A stretch of DNA of 23,803 nt from a virus, in IMG/VR virus record IMGVR_UViG_3300034121_001217, positions 1 through 23,803 of that record, one strand, 5' to 3'. The stretch's first letter is position 1. Every line of letters starts with the position of its first letter. Of this stretch, positions 9,801-18,915 are shown piece by piece. The notes beneath the pieces are model-generated. The model worked only from the letters and a program-made list of their open reading frames with translations. It ran no database searches and was not told where the DNA came from. The position numbers and the translations under genes are program-made.

Positions 9801-10417
9801 ATTGGATATCTGAAGGAGTTAATGTAAATACCATAAATACTACGACGGTTCCAAAATATGTTAAAAATTCTATTTTAGGAAATAGAGCTAAACCTTCTTC
9901 TGGATATAGTTTACAAACAGCGCTTTTCGATGTAGGAGGTACTTATTCTAAGATAAGCTTCTCAGAAAACGATAAATATTTGATTGGTCCTAGATCTGTA
10001 GGTGCTTATCTTTTTGTAAATCCTAATACTCATTCTGATATATTAGTAGATGGAGCTGATTCTATCTCTGTTAAAAAAGTTAATTTCGGGAGCCCTAATT
10101 CTATAACAGTTCCAATAACTTTTCAATATAGAATGACTGATTATTTCGGAGCAGGTGATGCAGGTCTTGGTAATGTTGGAGGTATACCATCTTCAAATTC
10201 AAATACTAATATAGAATATGTTAAAACTATAGGAATCGATGTGTATTCTAATCCTGTAAATAATGATAGATTCTCTTTTGATTTAGAAGTTAGTGCTAGA
10301 TACTATTCAAAATCTCTTATATCTAAAGATATTCCAACTAGAACTTTTGAATCTGCAATAGACGATTTGAATAAAACTATAAAAGTTGTAACTCCTAGGA
10401 CTTCAAGAGATATCTGA
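6857..10417 (+). CDS. Very large phage structural protein with coiled coil and fibronectin III-like region
   Basis: This 1186-residue protein is probably a baseplate or tail-periphery component. The N-terminal 140 residues are mostly helical and end in a hydrophobic, aromatic stretch (NWFFESFMNPLLYVSFDLT). Residues about 426-502 form a long heptad coiled coil (SLESLQKLQSDKL through INDRSSQSTLYSSIIDDI). Residues about 513-655 look like a fibronectin type III domain: FSIQYRYVKKDG, then WVEYKSE, VEFRVKSISEAGW and YSDIIRVDFP. Helices at about 662-745 lead to a Gly/Ser/Asn-rich beta C-terminus. A coiled coil next to an Fn3-like module recalls tail-tip proteins, but no family is proven. It ends in TGA followed in frame by TAA, the only TGA stop in the window. 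It begins one base after the preceding stop. Confidence 0.75.
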   Translation: MDTKYSLTTLLNNLLKLQNNGYQIITKLSDVVSSNADVVEVDVMDGSGIIQKVYVPSYGSIKNQLVKLENDIKSISGIGDTSSSVQLSDGSFRKILISSLQKEAADIKSMQLPTTFAKKENWFFESFMNPLLYVSFDLTNQIKFETEKIEVARYILNLDTDEKLRIFNTKFFRKSDVKFQEFVKTLLDYDIKFFLDKDMIDMPARTLRFSGNFTVTNIFDDTISETVNNSTVQKRVLRVKLDKLTYDDSQSNYLSTQQLKIGDSLVVNSERNNTRYEIINIEPSTRTVSLRLIEGFDPILIGSNVLSFYGEDLATVNAEVAIGFNEYCVIFIKPIDPDSRIQSVNWSPGVGMYTNDLNIIDPVTGRTISLSTYYQNEVVDFGAYLYSTVKDKTPSSIYGIKPGIPALDSTNFQVFQINEHLTTSGSLESLQKLQSDKLRVQSQVSSLDKSISQLRTKIQTTKYSSQKLLDTDNNQLSKLINDRSSQSTLYSSIIDDINKISTSENVENLNPKYRVRGFFPIPEAKTSERTAPQEVVQFSIQYRYVKKDGSANQPQQIEFVDNDGQSRRGTFSPWVEYKSEVRKRRLDPNTGIASWSVEDVENADTVNINQIDIAIQQGESVEFRVKSISEAGWPVTPLESEYSDIIRVDFPSKFESIPTATSIVEQAKKEQVRVELQAELVNMNLDKVSANTISQNGKFYTADSVHLASGFLTPENNIISLFDKLNQMDQELARVRSLISNTKGLLTVSLIDEDGQEYIVENNSTIRIFAGNYKDQVSSLSVKKGAIITKNYFVKITNTESSVLELFSRAYGSKYTRINSSFVNGDGYNGSDFDYNVLRRYDFVPIGLSNPSSSDISGYSFINQIPDQSSQVRSQFINSRYVTVDGKNSLYNNIIGSGANQIITSKYYVSTNNNSAANSIDDVEWLGNIPPSFSGYPNGTIGTDFVWKGGTGNNDVIPFTSILPTEYAERILVHINHPEISDWISEGVNVNTINTTTVPKYVKNSILGNRAKPSSGYSLQTALFDVGGTYSKISFSENDKYLIGPRSVGAYLFVNPNTHSDILVDGADSISVKKVNFGSPNSITVPITFQYRMTDYFGAGDAGLGNVGGIPSSNSNTNIEYVKTIGIDVYSNPVNNDRFSFDLEVSARYYSKSLISKDIPTRTFESAIDDLNKTIKVVTPRTSRDI

Positions 10418-10421
10418 TAAA

Positions 10422-10443
10422 ATTCTAATAAAAGAATTAGAAT
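10422..10443 (+). repeat. Perfect 8-bp inverted repeat in the gap before the largest gene
   Basis: The arms ATTCTAAT (10422-10429) and ATTAGAAT (10436-10443) are exact reverse complements around the six-base loop AAAAGA. They occupy most of the 38-base gap between two giant genes, which is the widest gap in the baseplate block. The stem has a single G-C pair and no T-run follows, so it is a weak intrinsic terminator at best. It could be an RNA-processing or protein-binding site, or a chance palindrome in very A+T-rich DNA. Confidence 0.4.
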
Positions 10444-10455
10444 AAATAATAAGAT

Positions 10456-13400
10456 ATGTCGAAAATACTTAAAAGATCTTCTTTCGGATTATTAAGAACA
10501 AATCCGAAACTTACTACAAATGTTAAAATCATTGCGGATTCTAAAAATCAAGTGTTTTTAGAATCCTTTGATGCTGATCCTTTATTGTCTAAATCAATAT
10601 ACAAAGGATATAATGTAACTGGCGGATCTTATTCACAAGATCTTAACCGATTTTATTCTCAAGGTTCAGGTGCTCTACCTAAATCTATAGCATATAAAGT
10701 CTTTGAACAAGATTCTTCTCAGGAAATAAAAGATCGATACAAAGATCAATATGATTTCACTTATTGTATGGGAATGGAATCTAAAAATTCTCGAATATAT
10801 CAAGAAGAGTTTTCTTTATTTTTCCCTCTTTGGGTTGAACCCGAAAATATTCCTGATTATTTTTTGATTTTTAAGATTGATAATCCTGTTACTATAAATT
10901 ATAATGATTCTGTTTATAATGGTTTAGATTTAGATTCATCAACGATATTAGAATCTTATGTTTCCGGAGCAACTTCATTTTTTGATAATTATATCAAATC
11001 TGCTAAGATTATTAAGACTTTTGATCTTACTGATAGAACCGCTATAGGACAATATATACGAAATCATGCTAATGATATTCTTTTTCCTGAATCATCTATA
11101 TATGCATCTTTATCTAAGGATGAATTGACTTATTGGAATGGAATTTCATATGATGAAGGAGGATTCTGTAAAAAAGGACAAGACATATATAATGATTTCG
11201 TTTTAGTAGATAAAACCGTCACAGAAAATGACGATTTTATTACTCTTGGGTTTTATGAAAATGGAGTAGTACACCCAAATATTCTTAATATCGAATTTCT
11301 ATTTGATGACGTAAATCAACAAGATTATAAATTCAGTAGATATTTTGGATTATATGTATCTGAAGCGGAATTAGGAAAATTTGAAATCGATGGATCTAGA
11401 TTATATAATGATAAGGATTCAGAAAATACTCAAATACCTTCACCTGCTAAAGATATTTTCGGATATTCTAATAATATTCAAGATCAATATCAATCTAACG
11501 AAAATGGAATAAAAGTTTATCCTAAATTAGGTGCAACTTCTATATTTCAAGGTAGATTAATTACATGGGAAGAAACTCAAAATCCTAGATTGCCGTATAT
11601 CAAAGATGCTGATGGAACTTTTTATTCTATAAATGCTACGAATAATTGGTTTAGTACATATCCTTCCATTGGATCTACTTCTTATACGGAAAATACATTT
11701 CTTAGAATAAAAGATACTTCAGTAAATTGGAAAACTTTTAGTGGATTTGATAAACCGTTTTCATTTATTTCTTCTTTAATAACTGATATGCGAGGAAGAC
11801 CTAATTTTTCTTTCAATGTAATAAATAAACCTTCTAATGGTGATCAAATTAGGATATTTTATACAGATTGGCAAGATGATACACAAAAAGATCTTATAGA
11901 TTATTATACAATAACTGCTTCTGATGATATTACAATACCGGCAGGAGATAATCGAGGTTCTCTATTTAGCACCGAAGGCACAGATTCTCAAGTAGCTAAG
12001 GCTATAGCTAAAGCTATCAATTTTATACAAATTGCTACAGGAGAACAACAAATATTTAGAGCAATATCATTAGGTGATAAAGTTGTAGTTTTTTGTAAAG
12101 TAGATTCTGAAAATTGGAATAAAATAAAATATTCTTTATTTAGCAGAGCTACTGAATTTCCTTGGAGTAAACCATACGAATTTCAAGAAATAGATCCTAA
12201 TAAAACTTACACACCTTCTCCTATATCTGTAAGTTCACAAATTCAAGGTAATTATTTTGAATATCATTTTACTGGAGGAAATGATAATCCTGATACTAGA
12301 TTTATCATAAATACAGATGACTATGCAGATCTTTTTAATTCAAATGATCCTATTTATATAAAAACTAAAAAAGGATTTGATTTATTAGGTGAATATTCTC
12401 TTTATTTAGATGAACCTATATATGACAATTTAGGAAATATTATTTCGTTTAATAATATTGATAAATATCGAGTTTATCAATTAAAGGATAAAACTAACGA
12501 AATATCATTTACATCATCGAGAAGTTTGGGATTATATAAAACTAGAAAAAATACTAATGGATATTTATCAATCTATCCTATAAGAGATTTTGATTTTGAT
12601 TTTTTTGATACAACCTATGCAAAAGATGCAGATTCAGATTATCAAAAAATATATTCATTTTATACTGGATCTACCGCATATGGAGCTACTGCAACATTTG
12701 ATTATGATTCTTTAGAACCTGCATCTCAAGATTATATCAATGAAATTCTAAGTTCTGGATCTTCATTTGCAATATCTGGAGGTTTTCAAAAACTTAATGG
12801 TCAAATTGATGATGTTCTAGATGTTAACGAAAATGTAATAAATGAATACGATAGATTAAAGGAAAATACTCTACAGGAACTAGCGTTGTCATCTAGAGTG
12901 GTTCCTTTTATTAATAAATGGGTATATGATAACGAAAGTGTAGATGTGCGAGAGAACCCTTATAGATTGAATACCGATCAATCATTTGGATATAGTAATT
13001 TTTCGCCTTCATTTGATGAGATTCAGAGAAATCCTAAATTCTTTACACATGAATGGTATTATTTGCAGAAATATCCACCATATATGTCATTTGATGAAAA
13101 GGTAAATTCGTTTTCATATTTCGATGAAGATCTTAATTTTCCAGATATACCAGTTCAAGGATCTGTTGGATCTACTAGTACTTATTTTGGATTAACTGGA
13201 TCTACGGGAAATTTACTTTCTACGGTTGAAGATTATTTTCTCTCTTATTTTACTAGAGAAACTGTAGGAGGATCAGCAATACCTAGAGATTTTAAATATT
13301 CTACATTTGCTAATGGGACAGAATTCTTATATCCTGAAACATTTTTTAGAGGAGCAAAAGTTATCATAAAAGATAGATCTGAATTCTCTTCAATAAATTA

Positions 13401-15312
13401 TAATATTCAATCTCTTAGATTTCTAGCAAATCCAAAATATAATACATATAAATTTTCAACGGTATTAACATATGGAACTGCAGGAACTCAATTATCAGTA
13501 ATAAAGAATGATAAATGGAAGAGTATAACTTTGACAATTCAATCGGAATTAAATGATCCTGTATTCATGGAATATAATAATGGACCACAGATTTCTAAAT
13601 TTATCGATAGATCTAATTTATACACACTTCAACATAAATTAGAATTGAATTCTGGAGGAACTGCTCTTTTATATAAAAATACTAATTTATCCGGAGAAAT
13701 TTATAAATGGTCTTGGGATTCAGATGAAAACAAATGGAGAGTATATCTAAGACAAAATGCTAATGGAATTATTCCTAATCTTTTATCTGAAATATCTCTA
13801 AATGAAAATGGATCTTATAATAATATAAAAGTTTCCGATGTTAATAGTATTATTTCTATAGAATTCATAGGCGTATTGGAACCTTCTGCTAGTTCATTCA
13901 CATGCAATGGTATAATTATTACTGGTTTCCCTCCATTAGATGATAACTCATCTTCGAACTTAGAAGTAAACGCGGATAGAACTTGGTTAACTGTTTACCC
14001 TAATAGTTGGACATCTTTTGGAGGACTTATACCATTAGCGATATTATCTATAATTTCTACTCCTGAATATATTGGTGGAGGATATGGATATTATACAAAT
14101 CTTTTTGATACAATATCATTTGCATCTATTGCTAATCAAATAAATGAGGGTAATCCGGAAATAAAATATGTTACGATAAATGAAGACGATTCTATAGAAT
14201 TTAATACATTTGCATTAGAAATAGCTAAGCCTGATTATCCTGTTAAATCTACATACATCAAGTATATTCCTTTACAACAAAAACCTTCTATATTACAAAA
14301 TGTTAAGGGTACTGTTGGATACGAATTGACCGCTTTAGATAGAATAATAGTCAATCAAATGGCTAGATATCGAGGAAATTACAATCCTAAATGGAAAAAT
14401 ATATTGAAATTTATAGATACCGATGAAATAAAAGGATATTCTGATATTAATGGAAATTCTTTAGATTATAACAATGTTCAAATATTAACTGATATTAATT
14501 ATTTAAGAGATAATAATTTATTCTTTCTTAATGATGCATATTTCAATAAAGTAAATGTAGAAAGTCCTAATATCATTCTAAGATCTACTAACGATAAAAC
14601 TACTTCGATATATCCTTTAGTTGGAGAAATAGCAATAGACCATAAAGATATATTTCTTTTTAAATCTAGCTGGGATACTGGATATTTTACAAGGAATTTG
14701 AAATCTGATTTATCTAATCCGGTAATAGGAACTAGAGAACCTCGAGAAAAGAAATCATTTTTCGGATCTAAAATAGTGGCAATACCATCTTCACTTAGAT
14801 TAGAAACTTTTCCACAAGGAATAATTGCCAGAGATGAATTAGGTCCTTCATCTAGAATAAGAGCGGTTCCTCAAAATTTAGTAACTTCTTTATCTAAAAA
14901 AGGAACTAATGATTTCTTAAATATTGACGTTTTTACAGTGTTAGCTTTGGAAGATTATCTTATAGATGATGGATTTTCCGTAGAATTTTACAAATATATC
15001 AATCCTAATTATTCTTTTGGTAGTGTTAAGTTAGATGATGATATTAAAACATATATAGCAGAAAATATTACTGAAAGATATATCATAAAAGATATTATTC
15101 TTTGGGAGAAATTTTGGACAGCTAGTAATCCTTTAGCTCAAATAGAATATAATCTAACAGATTCCGAAAAAATATCAGCTGGATACAAACAAACTAAGAA
15201 TTTCCAAACTAAATTCGAAGATCCTAATGATCTGAATTTTAGATTGATATATAATATACCTAAAGATAGAAATTATTCTATCGCGTTTACAGTAATTCTC
15301 GAGAAAAAATAA
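10456..15312 (+). CDS. Giant phage structural protein (1618 aa), probable baseplate or tail component
   Basis: This is the largest gene in the window. The start region (SFGLLRTNPKLTTNVKIIAD, then VFLESFDADPLLSKSIYKGY) reads like the N-terminus of a conserved class of large phage virion proteins, with no signal peptide or membrane segment. Much of the chain is beta-rich with many Asp, Asn, Tyr and Ser residues. A distinctive segment near residues 1300-1320 is MARYRGNYNPKWKNILKF. GST-type peptides occur at several points (SIGSTSYTEN, YTGSTAYGAT, SVGSTSTYFGLTGSTG). I see no protease, hydrolase or glycosidase motif. It starts after an A-rich leader and ends in tandem TAA TAA, ten bases before the collagen fibre gene. 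A baseplate hub-periphery or wedge scaffold role is inferred from size and neighbours only. Confidence 0.75.
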   Translation: MSKILKRSSFGLLRTNPKLTTNVKIIADSKNQVFLESFDADPLLSKSIYKGYNVTGGSYSQDLNRFYSQGSGALPKSIAYKVFEQDSSQEIKDRYKDQYDFTYCMGMESKNSRIYQEEFSLFFPLWVEPENIPDYFLIFKIDNPVTINYNDSVYNGLDLDSSTILESYVSGATSFFDNYIKSAKIIKTFDLTDRTAIGQYIRNHANDILFPESSIYASLSKDELTYWNGISYDEGGFCKKGQDIYNDFVLVDKTVTENDDFITLGFYENGVVHPNILNIEFLFDDVNQQDYKFSRYFGLYVSEAELGKFEIDGSRLYNDKDSENTQIPSPAKDIFGYSNNIQDQYQSNENGIKVYPKLGATSIFQGRLITWEETQNPRLPYIKDADGTFYSINATNNWFSTYPSIGSTSYTENTFLRIKDTSVNWKTFSGFDKPFSFISSLITDMRGRPNFSFNVINKPSNGDQIRIFYTDWQDDTQKDLIDYYTITASDDITIPAGDNRGSLFSTEGTDSQVAKAIAKAINFIQIATGEQQIFRAISLGDKVVVFCKVDSENWNKIKYSLFSRATEFPWSKPYEFQEIDPNKTYTPSPISVSSQIQGNYFEYHFTGGNDNPDTRFIINTDDYADLFNSNDPIYIKTKKGFDLLGEYSLYLDEPIYDNLGNIISFNNIDKYRVYQLKDKTNEISFTSSRSLGLYKTRKNTNGYLSIYPIRDFDFDFFDTTYAKDADSDYQKIYSFYTGSTAYGATATFDYDSLEPASQDYINEILSSGSSFAISGGFQKLNGQIDDVLDVNENVINEYDRLKENTLQELALSSRVVPFINKWVYDNESVDVRENPYRLNTDQSFGYSNFSPSFDEIQRNPKFFTHEWYYLQKYPPYMSFDEKVNSFSYFDEDLNFPDIPVQGSVGSTSTYFGLTGSTGNLLSTVEDYFLSYFTRETVGGSAIPRDFKYSTFANGTEFLYPETFFRGAKVIIKDRSEFSSINYNIQSLRFLANPKYNTYKFSTVLTYGTAGTQLSVIKNDKWKSITLTIQSELNDPVFMEYNNGPQISKFIDRSNLYTLQHKLELNSGGTALLYKNTNLSGEIYKWSWDSDENKWRVYLRQNANGIIPNLLSEISLNENGSYNNIKVSDVNSIISIEFIGVLEPSASSFTCNGIIITGFPPLDDNSSSNLEVNADRTWLTVYPNSWTSFGGLIPLAILSIISTPEYIGGGYGYYTNLFDTISFASIANQINEGNPEIKYVTINEDDSIEFNTFALEIAKPDYPVKSTYIKYIPLQQKPSILQNVKGTVGYELTALDRIIVNQMARYRGNYNPKWKNILKFIDTDEIKGYSDINGNSLDYNNVQILTDINYLRDNNLFFLNDAYFNKVNVESPNIILRSTNDKTTSIYPLVGEIAIDHKDIFLFKSSWDTGYFTRNLKSDLSNPVIGTREPREKKSFFGSKIVAIPSSLRLETFPQGIIARDELGPSSRIRAVPQNLVTSLSKKGTNDFLNIDVFTVLALEDYLIDDGFSVEFYKYINPNYSFGSVKLDDDIKTYIAENITERYIIKDIILWEKFWTASNPLAQIEYNLTDSEKISAGYKQTKNFQTKFEDPNDLNFRLIYNIPKDRNYSIAFTVILEKK

Positions 15313-15322
15313 TAAAATAGGA

Positions 15323-18300
15323 ATGCCTATCACTATAAAAGAACTTTTACTTTCTGATGTTATTTCTGAAGTAGTAGAAAAAGTAAATTTTAATTTTGAC
15401 CAATTGGTCTTAGCTGGAGGAGGTCCTCCAGGAATTCAAGGAATTCAAGGACTCGCAGGTCCAATAGGTCCTATTGGTGCCAGAGGAGATCATTGGTTTG
15501 TGGGATCTAGCGCTTTTGGACAAACTGCGGATCATGATGGAACTGGTCTTCAAGTACAAGATCTATTCTTAGAAAGTGATGGAGATGTTTATAAATATTT
15601 TGAAATAGGCGGTTCTACTGGTTGGACTTATAGCGGTATAAATCTAAAGGGACCTACAGGAGCTCAAGGAGTAACTGGCGGAGGTTTAGAATGGTCAATA
15701 TATTTAGGATCTACTCAAGGTAACGCAATTGGATCATATTCGTATACTCCTAAAATAATAGGAACATCTTTAGACACGGATTTCTTAGTACCTAATGCGA
15801 CAAAAGATTCAATATTTTTAGGAAGCCCTTCTTGGGCTTATAATAAATTAGATAATTTTGGTGCTAATATAGAATCACCTAATAGTTTTATTGATAGAAT
15901 TAAAAGGATGCCTAAGTTATCAATAATACAATCCGAAGTAAATACTTTTGGTATGAATGGGTTGTTATTCGGAGCTTATGGTGCTACTACTACTAGAGTA
16001 TCAAATTCATCATACGGTTCAGCAGGTCCGACTACAAGTGCATTTGATTTTGTAAATATGGGATTTGCTACTACAGATCCACAAGATCTCGGTGATGGAA
16101 CTAAATACAAAACTAGATTTAAATTAATTTCACCTAGAGCTTCTGTTAGATTTGAAATTGGCGGGATTCCTGGTAATGCGCTTCAAGGAGAAAAAAGAGT
16201 TGCTAATTTTGAAACTGTTGCTAATCAAACTAGTTTTAAAGATTGGGATAGTTCAAAATATATTAATATTGAAGATAGTAATTTTGCAGCTACTCCTATT
16301 ATCGCAAGCTTAAGAGAAATATCTATAGTTTCAAAAAATGATATATCTTCAACTCCTGGAAACACTGGCATATATTCAAATTTAATACCAACATCCGGAG
16401 CTACTAATAAATATGGATATATTGCTTTACAAAATGATCCTGGAACTAATCCAAATACTTCCGGTTGGCCGGAACATGATTATGGTAATGTAATCATAGG
16501 ACCTACAAAATTAGGTAGTGTTAATTTAGGATTTGCTTCTCCTCAAGGATTAGCTATCGTAAGAAAAATAACTAAACATGATACAGTAGATGCTGCAATA
16601 AGATTTTTTCAAACAGCATATTTGACTGGATCACCAGCACTTACTGAAGAATATAAAATAAAATCTACATTTGTAGGAGCTATTACTCCAGTAAGGATTA
16701 TCGATTCTGAGTTATCAAGCTTGCCATTAGATACTTTAGCTTTATCTTCAGGTTTAGGATATTCAATACCTGGAGTTACTGCTGCTGGTAGAATTGGATT
16801 TACTAATAATGTTTTATCTACATTCAAACCTCAACATCCTTTTCATGTTAGTATTAGCAAAGATGCTGGAACTAGAAATACAGGATGGGATCAAGGCGGA
16901 ATATTTAATGCAGGAGAATTAGATATGTTTTATGCCGGTTTTGATAATGATCCTATTATTGGATCGACTGGTAGAAATTCTGGTATAGGTCTTGCTAGTA
17001 AATCATATTTAGATTTAAATAATGTTGCACATTCTGTACCTGTTATCCAAACTTATTACCGAGTAAAACCTGGAATGGTTAATTCGATAGATAATCCATA
17101 TGATAATAGTAATCCAAGCATTGGACAAGGAACTTCTGCTCCGCATTTGTATATGCAACCGCATAATTCTAGTAATATAGGTATTGGATTTTCTCCTAAT
17201 CCTACTATTTTCAATGCCGGACAAAATGGATATTGGCCATTGGCTAAAGTTTCAATTAATGGAGGTGTAGTAATAGGATCTACTGCTCAAGGATATCATA
17301 ATTTATTAACAAACAGGCCGTCTAATGGAATTTTAGTAGAAACTACTATTATAGTAGGTGCTACAACGATAGAAAACCAATATTCTACTTCTTATGCTAC
17401 ATCAGGACAAGTTCTTAATGGAAACGGAATAGGATATTCTAATGTTAGTGCATCTTTTAATCAATTTGTTTTTGGTAGATTTTTCTTAGGAAAAAATAGT
17501 GGTACTAATGGAGGTTTTCCGGAATTTGGATTTTCGGATTTTAGGACTGGAATTAGATTAGCAACGACCAATGTTGCATCACCAAATAATAATACTGGAG
17601 TTACTGGTAAAGGACAATTAATTTCTGCACCAAATCTTACACAATCTGATAATATAAATGCTGGCAATTTTGCTTTTCCTAAAATAGTAGCAGAATGGTC
17701 ATCAAGAGGAGATTCTTTGAGAGCTGCTCAAACTGTTACTACTGCTGGAGGTAATTTTAATGTTCCAGCAGTTGATTATACTAATAATTTCGAGTATTCT
17801 AACCTTAAGATTACTGACACATATTCGGAAGAATGGAATTATCGAGAATTTTATGAATTAAGTAAAAAATTCAGTGCATTTAAAGTTCCTACTAGTAATG
17901 CATCTATACCTACTTTATTCTTTCCTGGAATATATCATGTTATTCCTACAAATAAATCTGGTTTATTTTTAAATATTGATTATTTATATGAAAATACCGT
18001 AAATACTCATTATCATTATATAGAATATGATGGAGCAATAAAACAAAGGCCAATAGCTGCTCCTGGAGGAAAACAATTATGGTATTTAAATGGATCTACT
18101 ACACCAGCTTCCGGTAATGTTGCAACTACTTTAACGGATCATAGAGATCAGAAAAGATATTTTCCACCGGATATAAATTCTGTAGATTATGCACAAACTC
18201 CTATTTTTTATGGAAATTTAGCAGGAAATAATATTCTTTCTTCTAAAGAATTTAATAGAAGATGGCCTACTAATTTTGCTATGTTAGAAGATGGCCATTA

Positions 18301-18901
18301 TAACGGACAAAAGTTTACTTTAACAGTTTTAAATGCGGACACACAAAACAATTTGTATTTAGATTCTACACCTCCACATCCTGAATTATTATCTGATACA
18401 TACAATGGAAATTGGGCCCTCAGAAATAATTTTACCACTGTTAATTCTGATGATATACGATTAAAAATTAAATCTAAAATAATATTTCCGGTTGGAGCTG
18501 ATTCCGAATATTTAGCACCAGGAACTCCTTATGGTGATTGGATTCCGGATAATCCAACTTCTGTAGTTAATGGAAATATAAATCAATCTTCTATATTAGG
18601 AAATAAATTAGGAGCTGTTCTACAAAGTTGGACAGTTTATAATTTTATATGGCAAGCTGGAGATTTTGGTTTATATAACAATATGGCATTTACTACTCTT
18701 AATACTATACCTTATAATAATGGAGGAATAACTTTCCAAACTTTTAATCAAGCAGATCCAATCAATAGGACTTTAAGTAACACAAAAGTATATGAACACG
18801 CCGGAGTTTGGATCTGTACTGGAATGACTAGATTAACTCCTAGAACTGTTTTCGATTATGGATCTTTGAATAAAATAAATAGAGAATTTACTGATCTTTA
18901 A
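15323..18901 (+). CDS. Collagen-like tail fibre protein, probable receptor-binding fibre
   Basis: This 1192-residue fibre protein probably contacts the host surface. Residues 1-28 match the N-terminus of the short fibre at 4208 (MPITIKELLLSDVI, then VNFNFDQL), suggesting a shared docking site. Residues 34-57 are a Gly-X-Y collagen run (GPPGIQGIQGLAGPIGPIG), and 110-119 is a second (GPTGAQGVTG); the intervening DGDVYKYF and GWTYSG pattern is usual in such fibres. The long middle is Gly/Ser/Asn-rich beta structure. Residues about 617-683 (SNIGIGFSPNP, later VSINGGVVIGS) resemble the IG-x-G...V-x-G...IG strand repeats of phage fibres. The C-terminal third is aromatic and could be the receptor-binding head. 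No intramolecular chaperone dyad is convincing. It ends in TAA TAA. Confidence 0.85.
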   Translation: MPITIKELLLSDVISEVVEKVNFNFDQLVLAGGGPPGIQGIQGLAGPIGPIGARGDHWFVGSSAFGQTADHDGTGLQVQDLFLESDGDVYKYFEIGGSTGWTYSGINLKGPTGAQGVTGGGLEWSIYLGSTQGNAIGSYSYTPKIIGTSLDTDFLVPNATKDSIFLGSPSWAYNKLDNFGANIESPNSFIDRIKRMPKLSIIQSEVNTFGMNGLLFGAYGATTTRVSNSSYGSAGPTTSAFDFVNMGFATTDPQDLGDGTKYKTRFKLISPRASVRFEIGGIPGNALQGEKRVANFETVANQTSFKDWDSSKYINIEDSNFAATPIIASLREISIVSKNDISSTPGNTGIYSNLIPTSGATNKYGYIALQNDPGTNPNTSGWPEHDYGNVIIGPTKLGSVNLGFASPQGLAIVRKITKHDTVDAAIRFFQTAYLTGSPALTEEYKIKSTFVGAITPVRIIDSELSSLPLDTLALSSGLGYSIPGVTAAGRIGFTNNVLSTFKPQHPFHVSISKDAGTRNTGWDQGGIFNAGELDMFYAGFDNDPIIGSTGRNSGIGLASKSYLDLNNVAHSVPVIQTYYRVKPGMVNSIDNPYDNSNPSIGQGTSAPHLYMQPHNSSNIGIGFSPNPTIFNAGQNGYWPLAKVSINGGVVIGSTAQGYHNLLTNRPSNGILVETTIIVGATTIENQYSTSYATSGQVLNGNGIGYSNVSASFNQFVFGRFFLGKNSGTNGGFPEFGFSDFRTGIRLATTNVASPNNNTGVTGKGQLISAPNLTQSDNINAGNFAFPKIVAEWSSRGDSLRAAQTVTTAGGNFNVPAVDYTNNFEYSNLKITDTYSEEWNYREFYELSKKFSAFKVPTSNASIPTLFFPGIYHVIPTNKSGLFLNIDYLYENTVNTHYHYIEYDGAIKQRPIAAPGGKQLWYLNGSTTPASGNVATTLTDHRDQKRYFPPDINSVDYAQTPIFYGNLAGNNILSSKEFNRRWPTNFAMLEDGHYNGQKFTLTVLNADTQNNLYLDSTPPHPELLSDTYNGNWALRNNFTTVNSDDIRLKIKSKIIFPVGADSEYLAPGTPYGDWIPDNPTSVVNGNINQSSILGNKLGAVLQSWTVYNFIWQAGDFGLYNNMAFTTLNTIPYNNGGITFQTFNQADPINRTLSNTKVYEHAGVWICTGMTRLTPRTVFDYGSLNKINREFTDL

Positions 18902-18915
18902 TAAATTTAAAATAA

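Noticed and set aside
10415-10420. Possible stop-codon reassignment, because TAG is never used as a stop here and TGA only once
   Set aside because: TAA preference is expected at this A+T content, the large frames close normally under the standard code, and none of the complete genes looks truncated at a TAG.
18442-18520. SDDIRLK segment in the collagen fibre, similar to the start of an S74 intramolecular chaperone
   Set aside because: The Ser-to-Lys spacing is one residue too long for the usual S-D-x-R-x-K site, and the downstream sequence does not look like the helical chaperone domain.
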